Shown one piece after another: positions 40,986 through 63,244 of a stretch of DNA of 64,000 nt. A program made the position numbers and the translations under genes. Numbering within the stretch: the stretch's first letter is position 1; every line of letters starts with the position of its first letter. The notes below the pieces were generated by a model. That model had not been told where the DNA came from and did not search any database. It worked only from the letters and a program-made list of their open reading frames with translations. Source of the DNA: Haematococcus lacustris (Eukaryota; Chlorophyta; Chlorophyceae; Chlamydomonadales; Haematococcaceae); assembly GCA_030144725.1 (NCBI GenBank), contig JASKMD010000003.1, positions 8,816,737 through 8,880,736 on the forward strand. Reading direction: 5' to 3'.

Positions 40986-41335
40986 TGCTGTGTCCGTACT
41001 AGTGGCCCCTTCTGGAAGTGCCCCTTTTGGAAGTGCTCTTTGGAGGTGCCCTTTGGAAGTGCCCCCCCCACTTTGAGCTGTCATCAGCTTTCGATTAGTG
41101 CATGTTTTGTCATGCCAACTCTACGGTGTAGCCCTAACGGGTCAGGCAATGTTGTAGGTGGTAGGCGACCATGACCATGTGTATGCCATGTGTATGCCAT
41201 GTGTATGCTATGAGCATGCCATGCGATGGGAACTCCACACAGACAAAAACACCGCTTTGTAGTGGTCCACACTTAGTGTGTTCGACTGCAATGAAGGCTC
41301 AAGGTTGAGGGCCAAGGTGCTGTGTCCGTATTAGT
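40986..41335 (+). mobile_element. MITE-like Fanzor element with both ends and no protein
   Basis: TGCTGTGTCCGTACTAGT (40986-41003) is followed by left-end iterons (CCCCTTTTGGAAGTGCTCTT and variants, 41010-41065). These are fused directly to the right end: GAGCTGTCATCAGCTT, GCATGTTTTGTCATGCCAAC, 11-base iterons (41175-41215), GGGAACTCCACACAGAC and the hairpin (about 41256-41292). It ends with GGCCAAGG and TGCTGTGTCCGTATTAGT (41318-41335), a 17/18 match to the start. The non-autonomous copy shows which sequences the family keeps without the nuclease. The flanking direct repeat could be a target duplication or a captured target. Confidence 0.75.
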
Positions 41336-42930
41336 CAAAGTAAAGCTTTTGTGCTCTTACAAATGGTGCATCTCACGCCCACTGCAACTGCATACCCCGC
41401 AACACATTACCCAACTCAGGTTCCTCACCCCACGACAATCATTCGTCATGCCATACACAAGAGTATGAACAAATACTTTAGCAATAATCTTCTGAAGACT
41501 CCCCAAGGCCTTACCACCAGCATCACGACCTCTCATGCAATGCAGTATCTTATGGACACAAGTCAGTGCACTTACTGCATCACAAGCAGGGCAGCACCAT
41601 CGTCATGTTGTCAACACCAATGCTAGCCATAGCGGCCAGGCAGCAGAACCTCCTGCTTCAGATCGCTAGGGCTACATGGTGCAATTAAGAGTGAACCAGC
41701 AGTGCAGTCACACATCTAAGCTGCAGCCACCTTTGTGTCTCAAGGCCAAGCTGCCTGCTCCAAGAGGTGCAGCTCGACTGGCAGCAATGGAGCAAGGCTG
41801 CAATGCCGCCGGTCTGTGTCAGCATCTGCTATTCAGTCATTCCTTACCCTGAACTCTAGTGGAAGTCGTAACCCACACCCAATTACCCCAGCTACCCTGA
41901 TTAAGCATTGATGACGTTAACCAAATACAGCTGGCGGTGCCACATTACGATACAATGGGCAGCTGGCCCCTGAGCGTTGATGCCATCTCTTGACATAGCT
42001 GTGCCACAAGCGTGTCACATCCCATCCGGCTCAGTGTGGCTGTGCTGGCCTGCTTTCGACACTGAGGGGTGAGGCAGCAGTCTGCCACTGGCGTCGCACG
42101 CAGCCAAAACTGGCACCTGAGACCTTGGATAGAGGCCTTGGATAGCATGGGGATCGAGGTGGTGGGGCAGCAGCGGAGCCCGACCCTGGCAGTAGAAGAG
42201 CCTGACCCTGGTGGGGTGGTGAGTGGTGGGTGAGCCTGACCCTGGAAGGGTGTCTGTGCTACCCATCCTGCTCCCTCCTGCCCACCCATCATCTCAATGT
42301 CAAGGTCTGCACTGGGCGGGAGGTGCGGATAGTGAGGTGGGGGAGCAGGAAGGGCTCCAGTTGCAGCGCCTGCTTGCTACAGGCAATCGTGGTGCTGTCT
42401 CTGTCTAGCGGGTACATTGCGTCTGGGATGTTTGACCCGCTGTGGTGGCGGGTGGAGTGTTGCTGAGCCCAGGCCTGCTGCACGGGCTGCTTTAATGTCG
42501 CCGTCGGCTGCGGCGGGTGGCAGGGCTGGGCCTGCTGCGCGGTTGAGCCATGCAGGGCGGGGTTGCAGTGTAAGTTTTGGGTGGTGGGTGGTCTGTGTGG
42601 CTCACGGGCCAGCAGGGGGAAGGCTGTGACCAGCTGTGCCACAGTGCTGCGGGGGCTGAGGCAGAAGAGGGAGTGGGAGGAGGCGCTGGACTGCATGGCT
42701 CGGGGCGTGTCTGGTGGGGCTGACAGGCAGCGCTGCAGCAGCAGCTGGTGGTGGGCGGGGTGGTTGGTGGCGACCGCGAGGGGAGGTGAGGGGCCTGGCA
42801 GGGGCAGCTGTACCAGGGGGTTGGGGTGCTGCCAGTCACCTGCAAATTTAGATTCGTAGGGGTGTGCTGGCTTAATGCAATGGCCATGCAGGGCGAGCAG
42901 TGCAAGTACAAGGCAAGGCTGACAGACATG
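41336..42930. other. No supported gene
   Basis: Several overlapping frames on both strands lack domains. The stretch 42300-42900 has somewhat longer minus-strand frames (for example STVAQLVTAFPLLAREPH and LEPFLLPHLTIRTSRPV), but I could not build a spliced gene or recognise a family. Confidence 0.3.
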
Positions 42931-43106
42931 TCCCTTTTGGAAGTGCTCTTTGGAAGTGCCCCTTATGGAAGTGCTCTTCGGAAGTGCCCTTTGGGAGTGC
43001 GAGAGTGAGTGACATCGCCTCCTGGCTATAAGTAGGTATCAGCAGGTGTTAGTAGATATGAGCCTAGTGGCGCAATGCCTCCGAGGAAGCGGCCCAGTGC
43101 CGCGGA
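42931..43106 (+). mobile_element. Left-end fragment of the Fanzor transposon
   Basis: CCCTTTTGGAAGTGCTCTTT iterons (42931-43000), GAGAGTGAGTGACATCGCCT, CCTGGCTATAAGTAGGTATC and the start-codon block ATGCCTCCGAGGAAGCGG, ending at CCGCGGATCC. It is almost identical to 8735-8882 and shorter than the left end at 15778. Nothing of the nuclease follows. Confidence 0.75.
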
Positions 43107-44370
43107 TCCTAAGTAGGACATAGGCAGGACTGTGGGCAGGGTAGGAGCAGCGTGTCCTGGTCTTTGCAAAACAAGGGGTCGGACAAAGGGTGGGTGCACA
43201 GAGTCACATGAGAGGTTGAGCCACGGGAGTCGTGCCAGGCCCTCATTATCCGCTGAGATTCGCAAGAGTGGTGCAGGTGTACCGGCCGTTGGGAGGAACC
43301 TGGTGCGAGTGTGATTCCCCTGCTGCCACTGCTGCATTGCCCATGAAGCAGGGCCTCACCTGCCGCGAACAGCGAAGCGGGACACATCCGTGTCGGACAC
43401 ACGTGCCAGCCTGCGGTCGTGAAGCAGCGTGCGTGCAGGAAAGCGCAGTCAAGCCCTGTCTACTGTGTTTATGCGTCAACACTGTCATTCCGCTGCCATA
43501 CTCCGACCTACCGCCCACCTGCTGCATCTTCGCTTGCAAAGGTCCAGCCCCTCTGCTGTGTCCCGGACAGCTGCTGTGAGCATGCTCTGTCCATCGCGCT
43601 GAGAGAAACGTTGTTCGACAGGGGTTCGCCGGCGGTTCTTGCCGGGACTTTAACGGTGAGTGGCACACGGGGAGGCCTGCAATCGGTTAATGTCTTGACG
43701 TATGCAAAGTTTACAATGCATTACCGTCTCGCGACGTATGAACTCCCGCACTCATGCGTTCGGGGGTTGCATGGAGAAAGGATGTACGATTACGGGGAGT
43801 TGCACTGGGCTTAGGTGAGGCCGTATGCAGCCAGTATGTGTGCCGCAATGTGCCGGCACTACTAGGCTGCCATTCATGCTAGTCCTTGTCCAACACCTGC
43901 TAGTCACCATGGGATGGCCTGAGCTCACCGTGTGTCCGTGTCATTTGGCTTTCAAACCCATTTGGTGGCACCAGCGGCAGCAATGTTACCATGTGTACCA
44001 TCACAATAAACGAGAAAGAGCATGCATAGGGTAGAGCTCAAGCACTCCTGAGGTCACGCTGAGGTCAGGGGCACAGTGTTACCAGTCACTACCTGTTGTG
44101 GAGAAGTGAAGTGGGATAGGAATAACGGATTTTTAGCAATGACAGCTTGCGACCGACATGCCGCCATCGAGGTTTGTTCCTTAAACGCTGTCCTGCGGCC
44201 CGCCCTGCGACCCGCCCTGCACTAGCCTAGCATGCAGTGCGGGGTAGGTAGGACGGGCGCTATGCTAAAAGCCACCCGGATGCTTCGAGCGTCCTGCGAG
44301 AATTGGCTGGTGCGGATGCCAAGGTCGGCGCGTCTGTCGCCTGCCACACTCTATACTACTGTCCATATCA
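43107..44370. other. Upstream region of the U32 gene, no gene seen
   Basis: No domain-bearing frame, repeat array or transposon end was recognised. It forms the 5' side of the U32-family gene that begins at 44371. A start further upstream (in-frame from about 44300) cannot be excluded. Confidence 0.3.
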
Positions 44371-54873
<10,503 letters not shown>

Positions 54874-55755
54874 ACGCACAGATGTGCCAACGGGCACGCA
54901 CATTGTCTGTCCAAGAGGCTGCCAGGCGATGTGAGATGGTGACTGGCAGGTGTGTGAGCAGCAGAAGTTGGGGTGGGCCCATGGGGCACATTGCTCCACT
55001 GTCCCTCGATTGTGCGTGGGTGGCAGTGTGGACGGCGTCGAGCACGAAGTACAACCGAATGGCCGGATGTCGACGCATCAGCGGACGGCTCGCATCGAAA
55101 GGGACTGCTTCTTCAATATATTTTACATTGGGGCGGTGCGGGAGGGAAGCGGTGAGCTTGCGACACGTTTGCTGCTGTTGGTGAAGAGTGGAAGTGCGGC
55201 GGGAGCGATGTAGCTAGGCCAAACTCTCAAATGAGGGCGTGTTGCCAGGCGGCGTTTGCCTGACGCCGTGTTAGCTTCACGGTGTTAACTGATGCTGGTG
55301 CACACCATCAGTACAGCACCCCTGTGGAGCAGCTGAGGAGCAGCGGTTGTAAGTGCGGGGCAGCGTCATGTGAGGGCTATATGGGAAAGCTGGGGCAGGG
55401 GTCAGGAGGTAGGGGTGGCTATGGGAAAGCTGGGACAGGGGTCAGGGGGTTCTGTTATGTTACATGGGAGATACTACACGTGCGCCATGCACCGCTGCTC
55501 ATAGAAGAAAACTGTTTGTTGTGCCATGAGTCAGCCCAAGAAGCCTAGCAAGCAGGCAGGACAGCACACACACGGATGCATACAATTGATTCCCTACGAA
55601 ACCCAGGCTGGGGGCAACCGAACCCAGGCTTTGTACAACCTTGACCATGCAGCATCCTGCCGACACCATGCACCACCCTGCCATGCACCACCAAGGTCCA
55701 GAGCTCAGACCGCAATGCACCCTTCACCGCCTGCGGCTTGGTTTTACAAGCCTGC
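54874..55755. promoter_or_regulatory. Convergent intergenic region with 3' end signals
   Basis: The U32 gene ends at 54873 and the saposin gene, coming from the right, ends at 55756. TGTAA at 55348-55352 on the plus strand fits the algal polyadenylation signal for the U32 gene. On the minus strand TGTAA lies about ten bases past the saposin stop (plus strand 55743-55747). Between them (55375-55450) GGGAAAGCTGGGRCAGGGGTC is repeated twice. No gene is supported. Confidence 0.45.
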
Positions 55756-57471
55756 TCACGCAGCAGCGGCCACCTTCTCCTCCTGCGCCGCCATGGTCTG
55801 CTCCAGCACCTGCTTGGCCAGCTTCCCCAGCCCCGCCTGCGTCTGCTGCTGCACCCACTGGTCCTTCCACACCAGGTCCATCACAGCCCCCGGCAGCAGC
55901 CGCTTGGGCAGCTGGCGCCCAGTGCTGACCGACTGCCCAGCAGCAGTGGCGGCCTTGGTGGTGGCGGAGGTAAGAGTGGCTGCCGCCGCTGCTACCGAGG
56001 TGGTGGCAGCGGCAGAGCCAGAGGTGGCGGCCATGGAGGTGGCAGTGGAGGTGCGCTGGGCGGCAGCAGAGGACACAGCGGAGGCGATTGCCAAGGCGGA
56101 GGCTGGGGTGATAGCGAGGCTGGCAGCTGCCCTGGCATGGGGCTTGGCTGAGGGGGTGAGGGCGGAGGTGATAGCAGAGAGCAGGGAGGATGTGGTGGAC
56201 GGGGTGGGGGCGCACACCCCCATGGCCTGGCATAGGGGGTCAGGGGCCAGGTACTGCTCCACCATGTTGAACACCATCGGGCTGTACACTGCAGTCAAGG
56301 TAGAGGTCAAGGTCAAGGTCAGGCAGGTGGTCAGGCAGGCAGGCAGTTCATGACCTTACTGCCCAGCATTGTGTGCGCCAGGGAACTGCACGAGGGGAGG
56401 GAGGGAGGAGACCCCATCTGACACAGTCACACGGCAGGAGCCCAGCCCATCCCAACCCCATCCACAGCCCCCTCCCCTGCTACCGCCGCCTCTGCCGCCC
56501 CCCACTCTGCCACCCCTACTCACGATCCACGTAGTCGCGGCATGTGTCAACCATGCTTGCGCCCAGGCTGGTGCACAGCGCCTGTCAAGGCAGGCAGCGT
56601 AGGGTAGGGCGAAGCAGGGCCACACATTAGCTTCAGGTCAAAGGGTAAACCTTGCAGCGAGGTGCGCAACAGTGCAGCTCGCAAAGAGTCCAATTCATAA
56701 CACAACACGAGCTCTTAAACATGGCATTTCATAGCGTACGCTATATATAGCGCAAACAAAAAACACTGCGGCCTACTCCCTACCCCAGTGACTGAACCCC
56801 TTCTCCCTATCCGCATGCCTTACCCCTGAACCTGCCCTGCCCTGCCTACCCCCTATCCCCCAGCCCACCCTGACCTTGCAGCGTTCCCCCCACGCGGCCC
56901 ATGCTGCTGCTGGCATGCTGCCCCCCGCCCCACCTTGGTGTAGTTGACCACCTCAGCCTGTATGGCGGGGTTGCTGACCAGGGTGTGCACCTCCAGCACT
57001 GTCAGCCGGCACATGTCGCACCTGGCAAGGCACCCACACACCGCCACACTCACACACACAATGCCATGCAGCCATGCAGCCACGCAGCCATGCTGCCATA
57101 CATTATTTAAGCTGCCTTGCATCACATAACCCGTCAGGCACCGAGGCTGGGGCGGCACAAGCATGACAACAGCAGCGGCAGCAGCAGCAGCAACAGGGAA
57201 GCAACCACTGGACGCTGTCTGATTGGGTCCTGCTGGTACTGCCCTACTTGCCACACTTGTGCACTCTGGCTGCCCCAGCCCTACACAGCTCCTGCATGCC
57301 TTAGCCGCCACACCATGCAAGCACCACCTGCCCATGTGGTGAGGGTGAGGGTGAGGGCGGAGTGCTGATGGATGCGGACGATAAGCAGTTGCCCCCCCTG
57401 GGCCTCCCAACCCCCCTCTAAACAAGGAAAAGAAAAAACAGGAAGAAAAGGAAGAAGGGGAAGAAGCAGGA

Positions 57472-57518
<47 letters not shown>

Positions 57519-60500
57519 CCCCTCCCTCAACTTCACAGCACCATCTGCCTAGCCGGCCTGGCCCCTCCTCTCACATGTTCCCGGCAGCCAGGGGGCCCAG
57601 AGCCACGGACGCCGCCCTGCCAGCCTGCAGAGCGCCCCTCACTCTCCCCAGGTGTGAGATTAGTGCAGGCGGCAGTGGGGGGAGGGTGGTGGCCTCACTG
57701 GCTGCCAGCATGCGGGTCGTGCACAGGCCGACGGCGGCGCAGGAGCTGACCGGGTCCAGCTGCTCCACCAGGCCCATCAGCAGGCTGCCGTAGTTGGTGA
57801 CCAGGTCGGTGCAGGTAGCGGCCAGCTCAGGGGGCAGCACCGTGCACGCCTGCGGCACAAGGCAGGGGCCAGAGTGGACAGGGGTCAGGGTACCAGGGGT
57901 GGGAGGGGTCGGGGGTCGAAGGGCCCAGGGGTGCTGCCTGCTGCCTGCCTTCTGACGGAGGTAAGGGGTGGTAGAGGTGGGCAGCAGGCAGCTTCTCAGC
58001 TGGGCAATGGCTTGCAGCGCCAGCCACAGTGCCAGCAACAACAGCAGTGCCAGCATCCCGCACACATCCTGCTGCTGCTGTACTACCAGGCCACTGGCAG
58101 GGTGGGTGGCGGCTGGCTGGGGCCAGGGGTTAGCGGGGCTGGCAACACGAGGTGAAAGCAAGGCTGCCAGTGAAGAGGCCGTGGAGGGGCTGTGGGTGGC
58201 GCATCAGGTGGGCGCAGCTGGGTGTGTACAGCTGTATGCTGCATGCAACCAGGCCCCAAGAGGTGGGAGGGGTCAGGGGTGGGAGGGGTCAGGGGTGGGA
58301 GGGGTCAGGGGTGGTGTGTGCTGCCTGGCACTGACCTGCAGGGCCTTGGCCAGCAGCTGCTCCAGGGTGGCGGGGTCGTCCACCTCCTCCTTCACCTGCA
58401 TGGCCAGGCATGTGGGACATGCACACAGCACGACTGTGTCCATGCGTGAGTCAAGTGAGGACAAGTGAGAGAGTGAGGCTGAGCATTACATACAAACACA
58501 CACACACACAAACCCCGGAAGCTATCCTACAAGACAACTCAGCACTGGCAGCATCTGTAATGACAGCAGTTCAGCCCTGCAGGGCAGCTGGCATTAACTG
58601 ACAGCAATGGACAATTGCAGGCGATGCTGGCGGGAGGGTGGCTGCTGCAAGCATGTTGCTAGCCGACCGTCCACACAGCAGCAGCAGCGGCAGCAGCTGC
58701 AGGCGGTGCAGGCAGCAGGGTGCCAGGCCTGAGCTCACCTTGGTGACCACATACTCGCACATGCTGCAGCCTGGACTGTCCCGCTGCGCAGCACGCTGCA
58801 GCCACGCCCTGGCCTTGGCCTGCACACCCCAGCCAACCCAAGATGGCAGGTGCTGAACTCCATGTCAAAACCGCCATGGCCAGATGCAAGCCTAGCCTGC
58901 ACCTCCTGATCAGGCCACTGCAGTCACTTGCTGGGTCACACACTGAGGTGTGTGATGTGGGCCCTGGCTGTGCAGGCCTGCTCTAGCCTTGACTGGCCCC
59001 AGCACCTAGCCCCGCCACCTGGACACACCAGGGCAGCAGGGCCACAGATGCATGGCTGCACGGCACGGTAGCTGCTCACAGGGCAGGGCAGGGCAGGGCA
59101 GGGCAGGGCAGGGCAGGGCAGGGCAGGGCAGGGCAGGGCAGGGCAGGGCAGGGCAGGGCAGGGCAGGGCAGGGCAGGGCAGGGCAGGGCAGGGCAGGGCA
59201 GGGCAGGGCAGGGCAGGGCAGGGCAGGGCAGGGCAGGGCAGGGCAGGGCAGGGCAGGGCAGGGCAGGGCAGGGCAGGGCAGGGCAGGGCAGGGCAGGGCA
59301 GGGCAGGGCAGGGCAGGGCAGGTCAGGTCAGGTCAGGTCAGGTCAGGTCAGGTCAGGTCAGGTCAGGGCAGTCGTGCCCGGCTGCTTGCGCCAGGTGTGG
59401 GTAGGGTGCAGCAGGAGAGCAGGTATTGCAGGGGTCAAGGGGAGGCTCCTTGTCATTATCATTCGCATCATCAGCATCATCAGCATCACACACCAGCACA
59501 CGCTGCCAGTTCTATCTAGACAGGACGCAGTCGCATGCCGTGTACGTGATGGGGACCCTGGCTGTGCCTGCCTGCCCTAGACTGCCGCTATACACAACAC
59601 ACGCATGCACCACGCCAACCCACGGTGGCCTGGTGGCTGGGGTGTGGGGAGCTGCTTGATGCTCAGAGTGGATGCAGAGAGAGGCCAGTCACCTGTGCCC
59701 TGGAGGCCTGCAGGGGGTGGGTGGCGCACACGCCAGACGCCGCGCAGAGCTGGGCAGGCGAGGTGCTCTGGCGCAGGTACTCAATGGCCACTGCATGTGG
59801 CAAGAGGTGGCCGGCCGTGGTCAGCATGAGACGGCAGCTGCTGGTTTCACACCCTGGTGCTGCCTGCAACTCGCTCACCCGGCAGGAGGGCTTCAGCGGC
59901 GGCCTGGCACTGCGCAGCAACGTACACAACAAGGCACTGGGGTTCCCACTTGTGCAGAGAGGGTTGGGTAGCAGGGCTGGCCCAGGGCACACAGTTTGCA
60001 CCTGTGGAGTACACCTGGTGTGTGAATGGTTGACCTGGGCCTTAGGTTGATGCCAGGGCCTGCTGTGTAGGCCAGTGCGATGCCGTGTTGACTTCATCCA
60101 TTTGCAGCCATCAGCATCATGCTGGCTTTGTCAGCTCACATGGCTCGCACAAGTTATTGCCATCTGTATCATGCTTGGCGTTCCCAGTGGTGCACACGCG
60201 CACCGATGCAAGTCTTACTATTACCACACTGTGCTTGAAGCGTTGACTCTCGCCAGTGGAGGCGACTAAGACAGCACATCACATCATGTCACATGTGACA
60301 TTGGGATCAATTCCCATTCTTGCAACTCAATAAATGCCCGTATGTACATTTATAAGATCCGCCGTATGCACGCCGCGTGCCTCGTTGAGCCTTAGCAGGA
60401 GACTGACCTGCTCCGCAGAGCCCGGGCCCAGACTGGGGCAAATCCTTGTATCGAACTCATTGATCTGCAGCACGGGGCAAGGGGGATAGAGAACCATAGC

Positions 60501-60700
60501 TTCGACATTGATCAGGGTTTAGATAGGAAGCCAGAAGCTAAGTTGGAAGCTAAGAGGCTCACCAGCCAGTCTGTGATGCCGGTGTCGCACAGCGCGTCGT
60601 CGAGCATCCGTACGGCCCAGGTGCACGTGGAACATGCATCCTGTGCCCTAACACCGGAGGCGGCAAGAGCTAGAAGCAGTACAGTGCACCACGCCTTCAT
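55756..60700 (-). CDS. Secreted protein with three saposin-B-type domains
   Basis: Nine minus-strand exons join in phase: 60563-60700, 60408-60464, 59693-59863, 58739-58819, 58336-58395, 57575-57849, 56934-57021, 56524-56581 and 55756-56288 (486 residues). MKAWCTVLLLALAASGVRAQ is a clear signal peptide. Three Cys-patterned saposin-B units follow: CSTCTWAVRML ... CRLMLTTAGHLL ... LCAASGVC; CSMCEYVVTKV ... CTDLVTNYGSLL ... CAAVGLC; and CDMCRLTVLEV ... MVDTCRDYVD ... DPLCQAMGVC. A Ser/Ala/Thr-rich tail ends in a helical KQVLEQTMAAQEEK. Saposin-B domains bind lipids or membranes in vacuole/lysosome or outside the cell, so that location is inferred. The exon 3 acceptor (59863) is a choice among nearby AGs. 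Exon 1 has a truncated duplicate at 63250-63330. Confidence 0.82.
59081..59365. repeat. (GGGCA)n then (GGTCA)n array in saposin intron 3
   Basis: 48 units of GGGCA followed by nine units of GGTCA, on the strand opposite to the gene. The same pair of unit types starts the U32 intron 7 array, which suggests that one unit grades into the other by single-base change. Confidence 0.95.
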
Positions 60701-61110
60701 TTCTGCGCTTCTGAGAAGTTGTCCGCGGTTTTGCAAGTGCATGGGTTTCTGATGGCAAAGTCCAGTGTAAGACGTTCCATGCAAGTAGGTGAGCCTGTTC
60801 GCGGTCACGCTAGCAATTTATATTTGCTGTTTTGCTAGTTGCCGAGACGTGTGGCGCTCGGGCCGAGCGGGGGTTGGGCTGCTCGGGGAGCGGCTGGGTC
60901 AAAGGGGTGGGCAGCAGCTGGCAGGGGTGTGGGCAGCAGCTGGCAGGGGTGTGGGCTCACCCACGCTCTTGCATCTCCCTAGCATGGATGGTTTTGCCCA
61001 ACTCCAGGCCATACTCCTCAAAGAGCCCCTTGAATTCTTTGTGCATTGTCCAGTGCTTGGTTGACTTCCCTTCATATGACCCAGGGAAGAGGGGTACTTG
61101 TGTGAACATG
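60640..61110. repeat. Proximal copy of a segmental duplication
   Basis: Covers the saposin exon 1 start, its upstream region and a coding-like piece. It is repeated at 63245-63885, with the (GGGGC)n array between them. Shared stretches include GAGAAGTTGTCCGCGGTTTT, GCAAAGTCCAGTGTAAGAC, CGCTCGGGCCGAGCGGG and GCAGCAGCTGGCAGGGGTGT. On the minus strand both copies encode a related peptide (VPLFPGSYEGKSTKHWTM here). Confidence 0.8.
60960..61105 (-). pseudogene. Possible Crypton-like recombinase fragment (proximal copy)
   Basis: The minus frame gives VPLFPGSYEGKSTKHWT, HKEFKGLFEEYGLELGKT, IHAREMQER and then GTGAGC, a splice donor. It matches the distal copy at 63715-63875 in protein better than in silent sites by eye, which suggests past coding constraint. 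The layout (W, aromatic helix, K-T-x-H-A-R) resembles the C-terminal part of tyrosine recombinases of algal Crypton transposons, but this rests on memory of motif style only. Confidence 0.3.
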
Positions 61111-61170
61111 TCACAGTCAAGCACATGCGGCTCTTTCTAGCATGTGAACCTATGAACAAAGGCGTAAATG

Positions 61171-63244
61171 GCGTGGCGTGGCGTGGCGTGGCGGGGCGGG
61201 GCGGGGCGGGGCGGGGCGGGGCGGGGCGGGGCGGGGCGGGGCGGGGCGGGGCGGGGCGGGGCGGGGCGGGGCGGGGCGGGGCGGGGCGGGGCGGGGCGGG
61301 GCGGGGCGGGGCGGGGCGGGGCGGGGCGGGGCGGGGCGGGGCGGGGCGGGGCGGGGCGGGGCGGGGCGGGGCGGGGCGGGGCGGGGCGGGGCGGGGCGGG
61401 GCGGGGCGGGGCGGGGCGGGGCGGGGCGGGGCGGGGCGGGGCGGGGCGGGGCGGGGCGGGGCGGGGCGGGGCGGGGCGGGGCGGGGCGGGGCGGGGCGGG
61501 GCGGGGCGGGGCGGGGCGGGGCGGGGCGGGGCGGGGCGGGGCGGGGCGGGGCGGGGCGGGGCGGGGCGGGGCGGGGCGGGGCGGGGCGGGGCGGGGCGGG
61601 GCGGGGCGGGGCGGGGCGGGGCGGGGCGGGGCGGGGCGGGGCGGGGCGGGGCGGGGCGGGGCGGGGCGGGGCGGGGCGGGGCGGGGCGGGGCGGGGCGGG
61701 GCGGGGCGGGGCGGGGCGGGGCGGGGCGGGGCGGGGCGGGGCGGGGCGGGGCGGGGCGGGGCGGGGCGGGGCGGGGCGGGGCGGGGCGGGGCGGGGCGGG
61801 GCGGGGCGGGGCGGGGCGGGGCGGGGCGGGGCGGGGCGGGGCGGGGCGGGGCGCGGCGGGGCGGGGCGCGGCGCGGCGGGGCGCGGCGCGGCGCGGCGGG
61901 GCGGGGCGGGGCGGGGCGGGGCGGGGCGGGGCGGGGCGGGGCGGGGCGGGGCGGGGCGGGGCGGGGCGGGGCGGGGCGGGGCGGGGCGGGGCGGGGCGGG
62001 GCGGGGCGGGGCGGGGCGGGGCGGGGCGGGGCGGGGCGGGGCGGGGCGGGGCGGGGCGGGGCGGGGCGGGGCGGGGCGGGGCGGGGCGGGGCGGGGCGGG
62101 GCGGGGCGGGGCGGGGCGGGGCGGGGCGGGGCGGGGCGGGGCGGGGCGGGGCGGGGCGGGGCGGGGCGGGGCGGGGCGGGGCGGGGCGGGGCGGGGCGGG
62201 GCGGGGCGGGGCGGGGCGGGGCGGGGCGGGGCGGGGCGGGGCGGGGCGGGGCGGGGCGGGGCGGGGCGGGGCGGGGCGGGGCGGGGCGGGGCGGGGCGGG
62301 GCGGGGCGGGGCGGGGCGGGGCGGGGCGGGGCGGGGCGGGGCGGGGCGGGGCGGGGCGGGGCGGGGCGGGGCGGGGCGGGGCGGGGCGGGGCGGGGCGGG
62401 GCGGGGCGGGGCGGGGCGGGGCGGGGCGGGGCGGGGCGGGGCGGGGCGGGGCGGGGCGGGGCGGGGCGGGGCGGGGCGGGGCGGGGCGGGGCGGGGCGGG
62501 GCGGGGCGGGGCGGGGCGGGGCGGGGCGGGGCGGGGCGGGGCGGGGCGGGGCGGGGCGGGGCGGGGCGGGGCGGGGCGGGGCGGGGCGGGGCGGGGCGGG
62601 GCGGGGCGGGGCGGGGCGGGGCGGGGCGGGGCGGGGCGGGGCGGGGCGGGGCGGGGCGGGGCGGGGCGGGGCGGGGCGGGGCGGGGCGGGGCGGGGCGGG
62701 GCGGGGCGGGGCGGGGCGGGGCGGGGCGGGGCGGGGCGGGGCGGGGCGGGGCGGGGCGGGGCGGGGCGGGGCGGGGCGGGGCGGGGCGGGGCGGGGCGGG
62801 GCGGGGCGGGGCGGGGCGGGGCGGGGCGGGGCGGGGCGGGGCGGGGCGGGGCGGGGCGGGGCGGGGCGGGGCGGGGCGGGGCGGGGCGGGGCGGGGCGGG
62901 GCGGGGCGGGGCGGGGCGGGGCGGGGCGGGGCGGGGCGGGGCGGGGCGGGGCGGGGCGGGGCGGGGCGGGGCGGGGCGGGGCGGGGCGGGGCGGGGCGGG
63001 GCGGGGCGGGGCGGGGCGGGGCGGGGCGGGGCGGGGCGGGGCGGGGCGGGGCGGGGCGGGGCGGGGCGGGGCGGGGCGGGGCGGGGCGGGGCGGGGCGGG
63101 GCGGGGCGGGGCGGGGCGGGGCGGGGCGGGGCGGGGCGGGGCGGGGCGGGGCGGGGCGGGGCGGGGCGGGGCGGGGCGGGGCGGGGCGGGGCGGGGCGGG
63201 GCGGGGCGGGGCGGGGCGGGGCGGGGCGGGGCGGGGCGGGGCGG
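61171..63244. repeat. 2.06-kb (GGGGC)n satellite-like array
   Basis: It starts with four GCGTG units, then runs as about 410 GGGGC units, broken only at 61852-61893 by several GCGCG variants. All six frames are open for 700 codons or more (Gly-Arg-Gly-Gly-Ala and Pro-Arg-Pro-Ala-Pro), none meaningful. The array abuts the truncated saposin exon at 63245. True length is uncertain, because assemblers collapse or expand such arrays. Confidence 0.97.
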
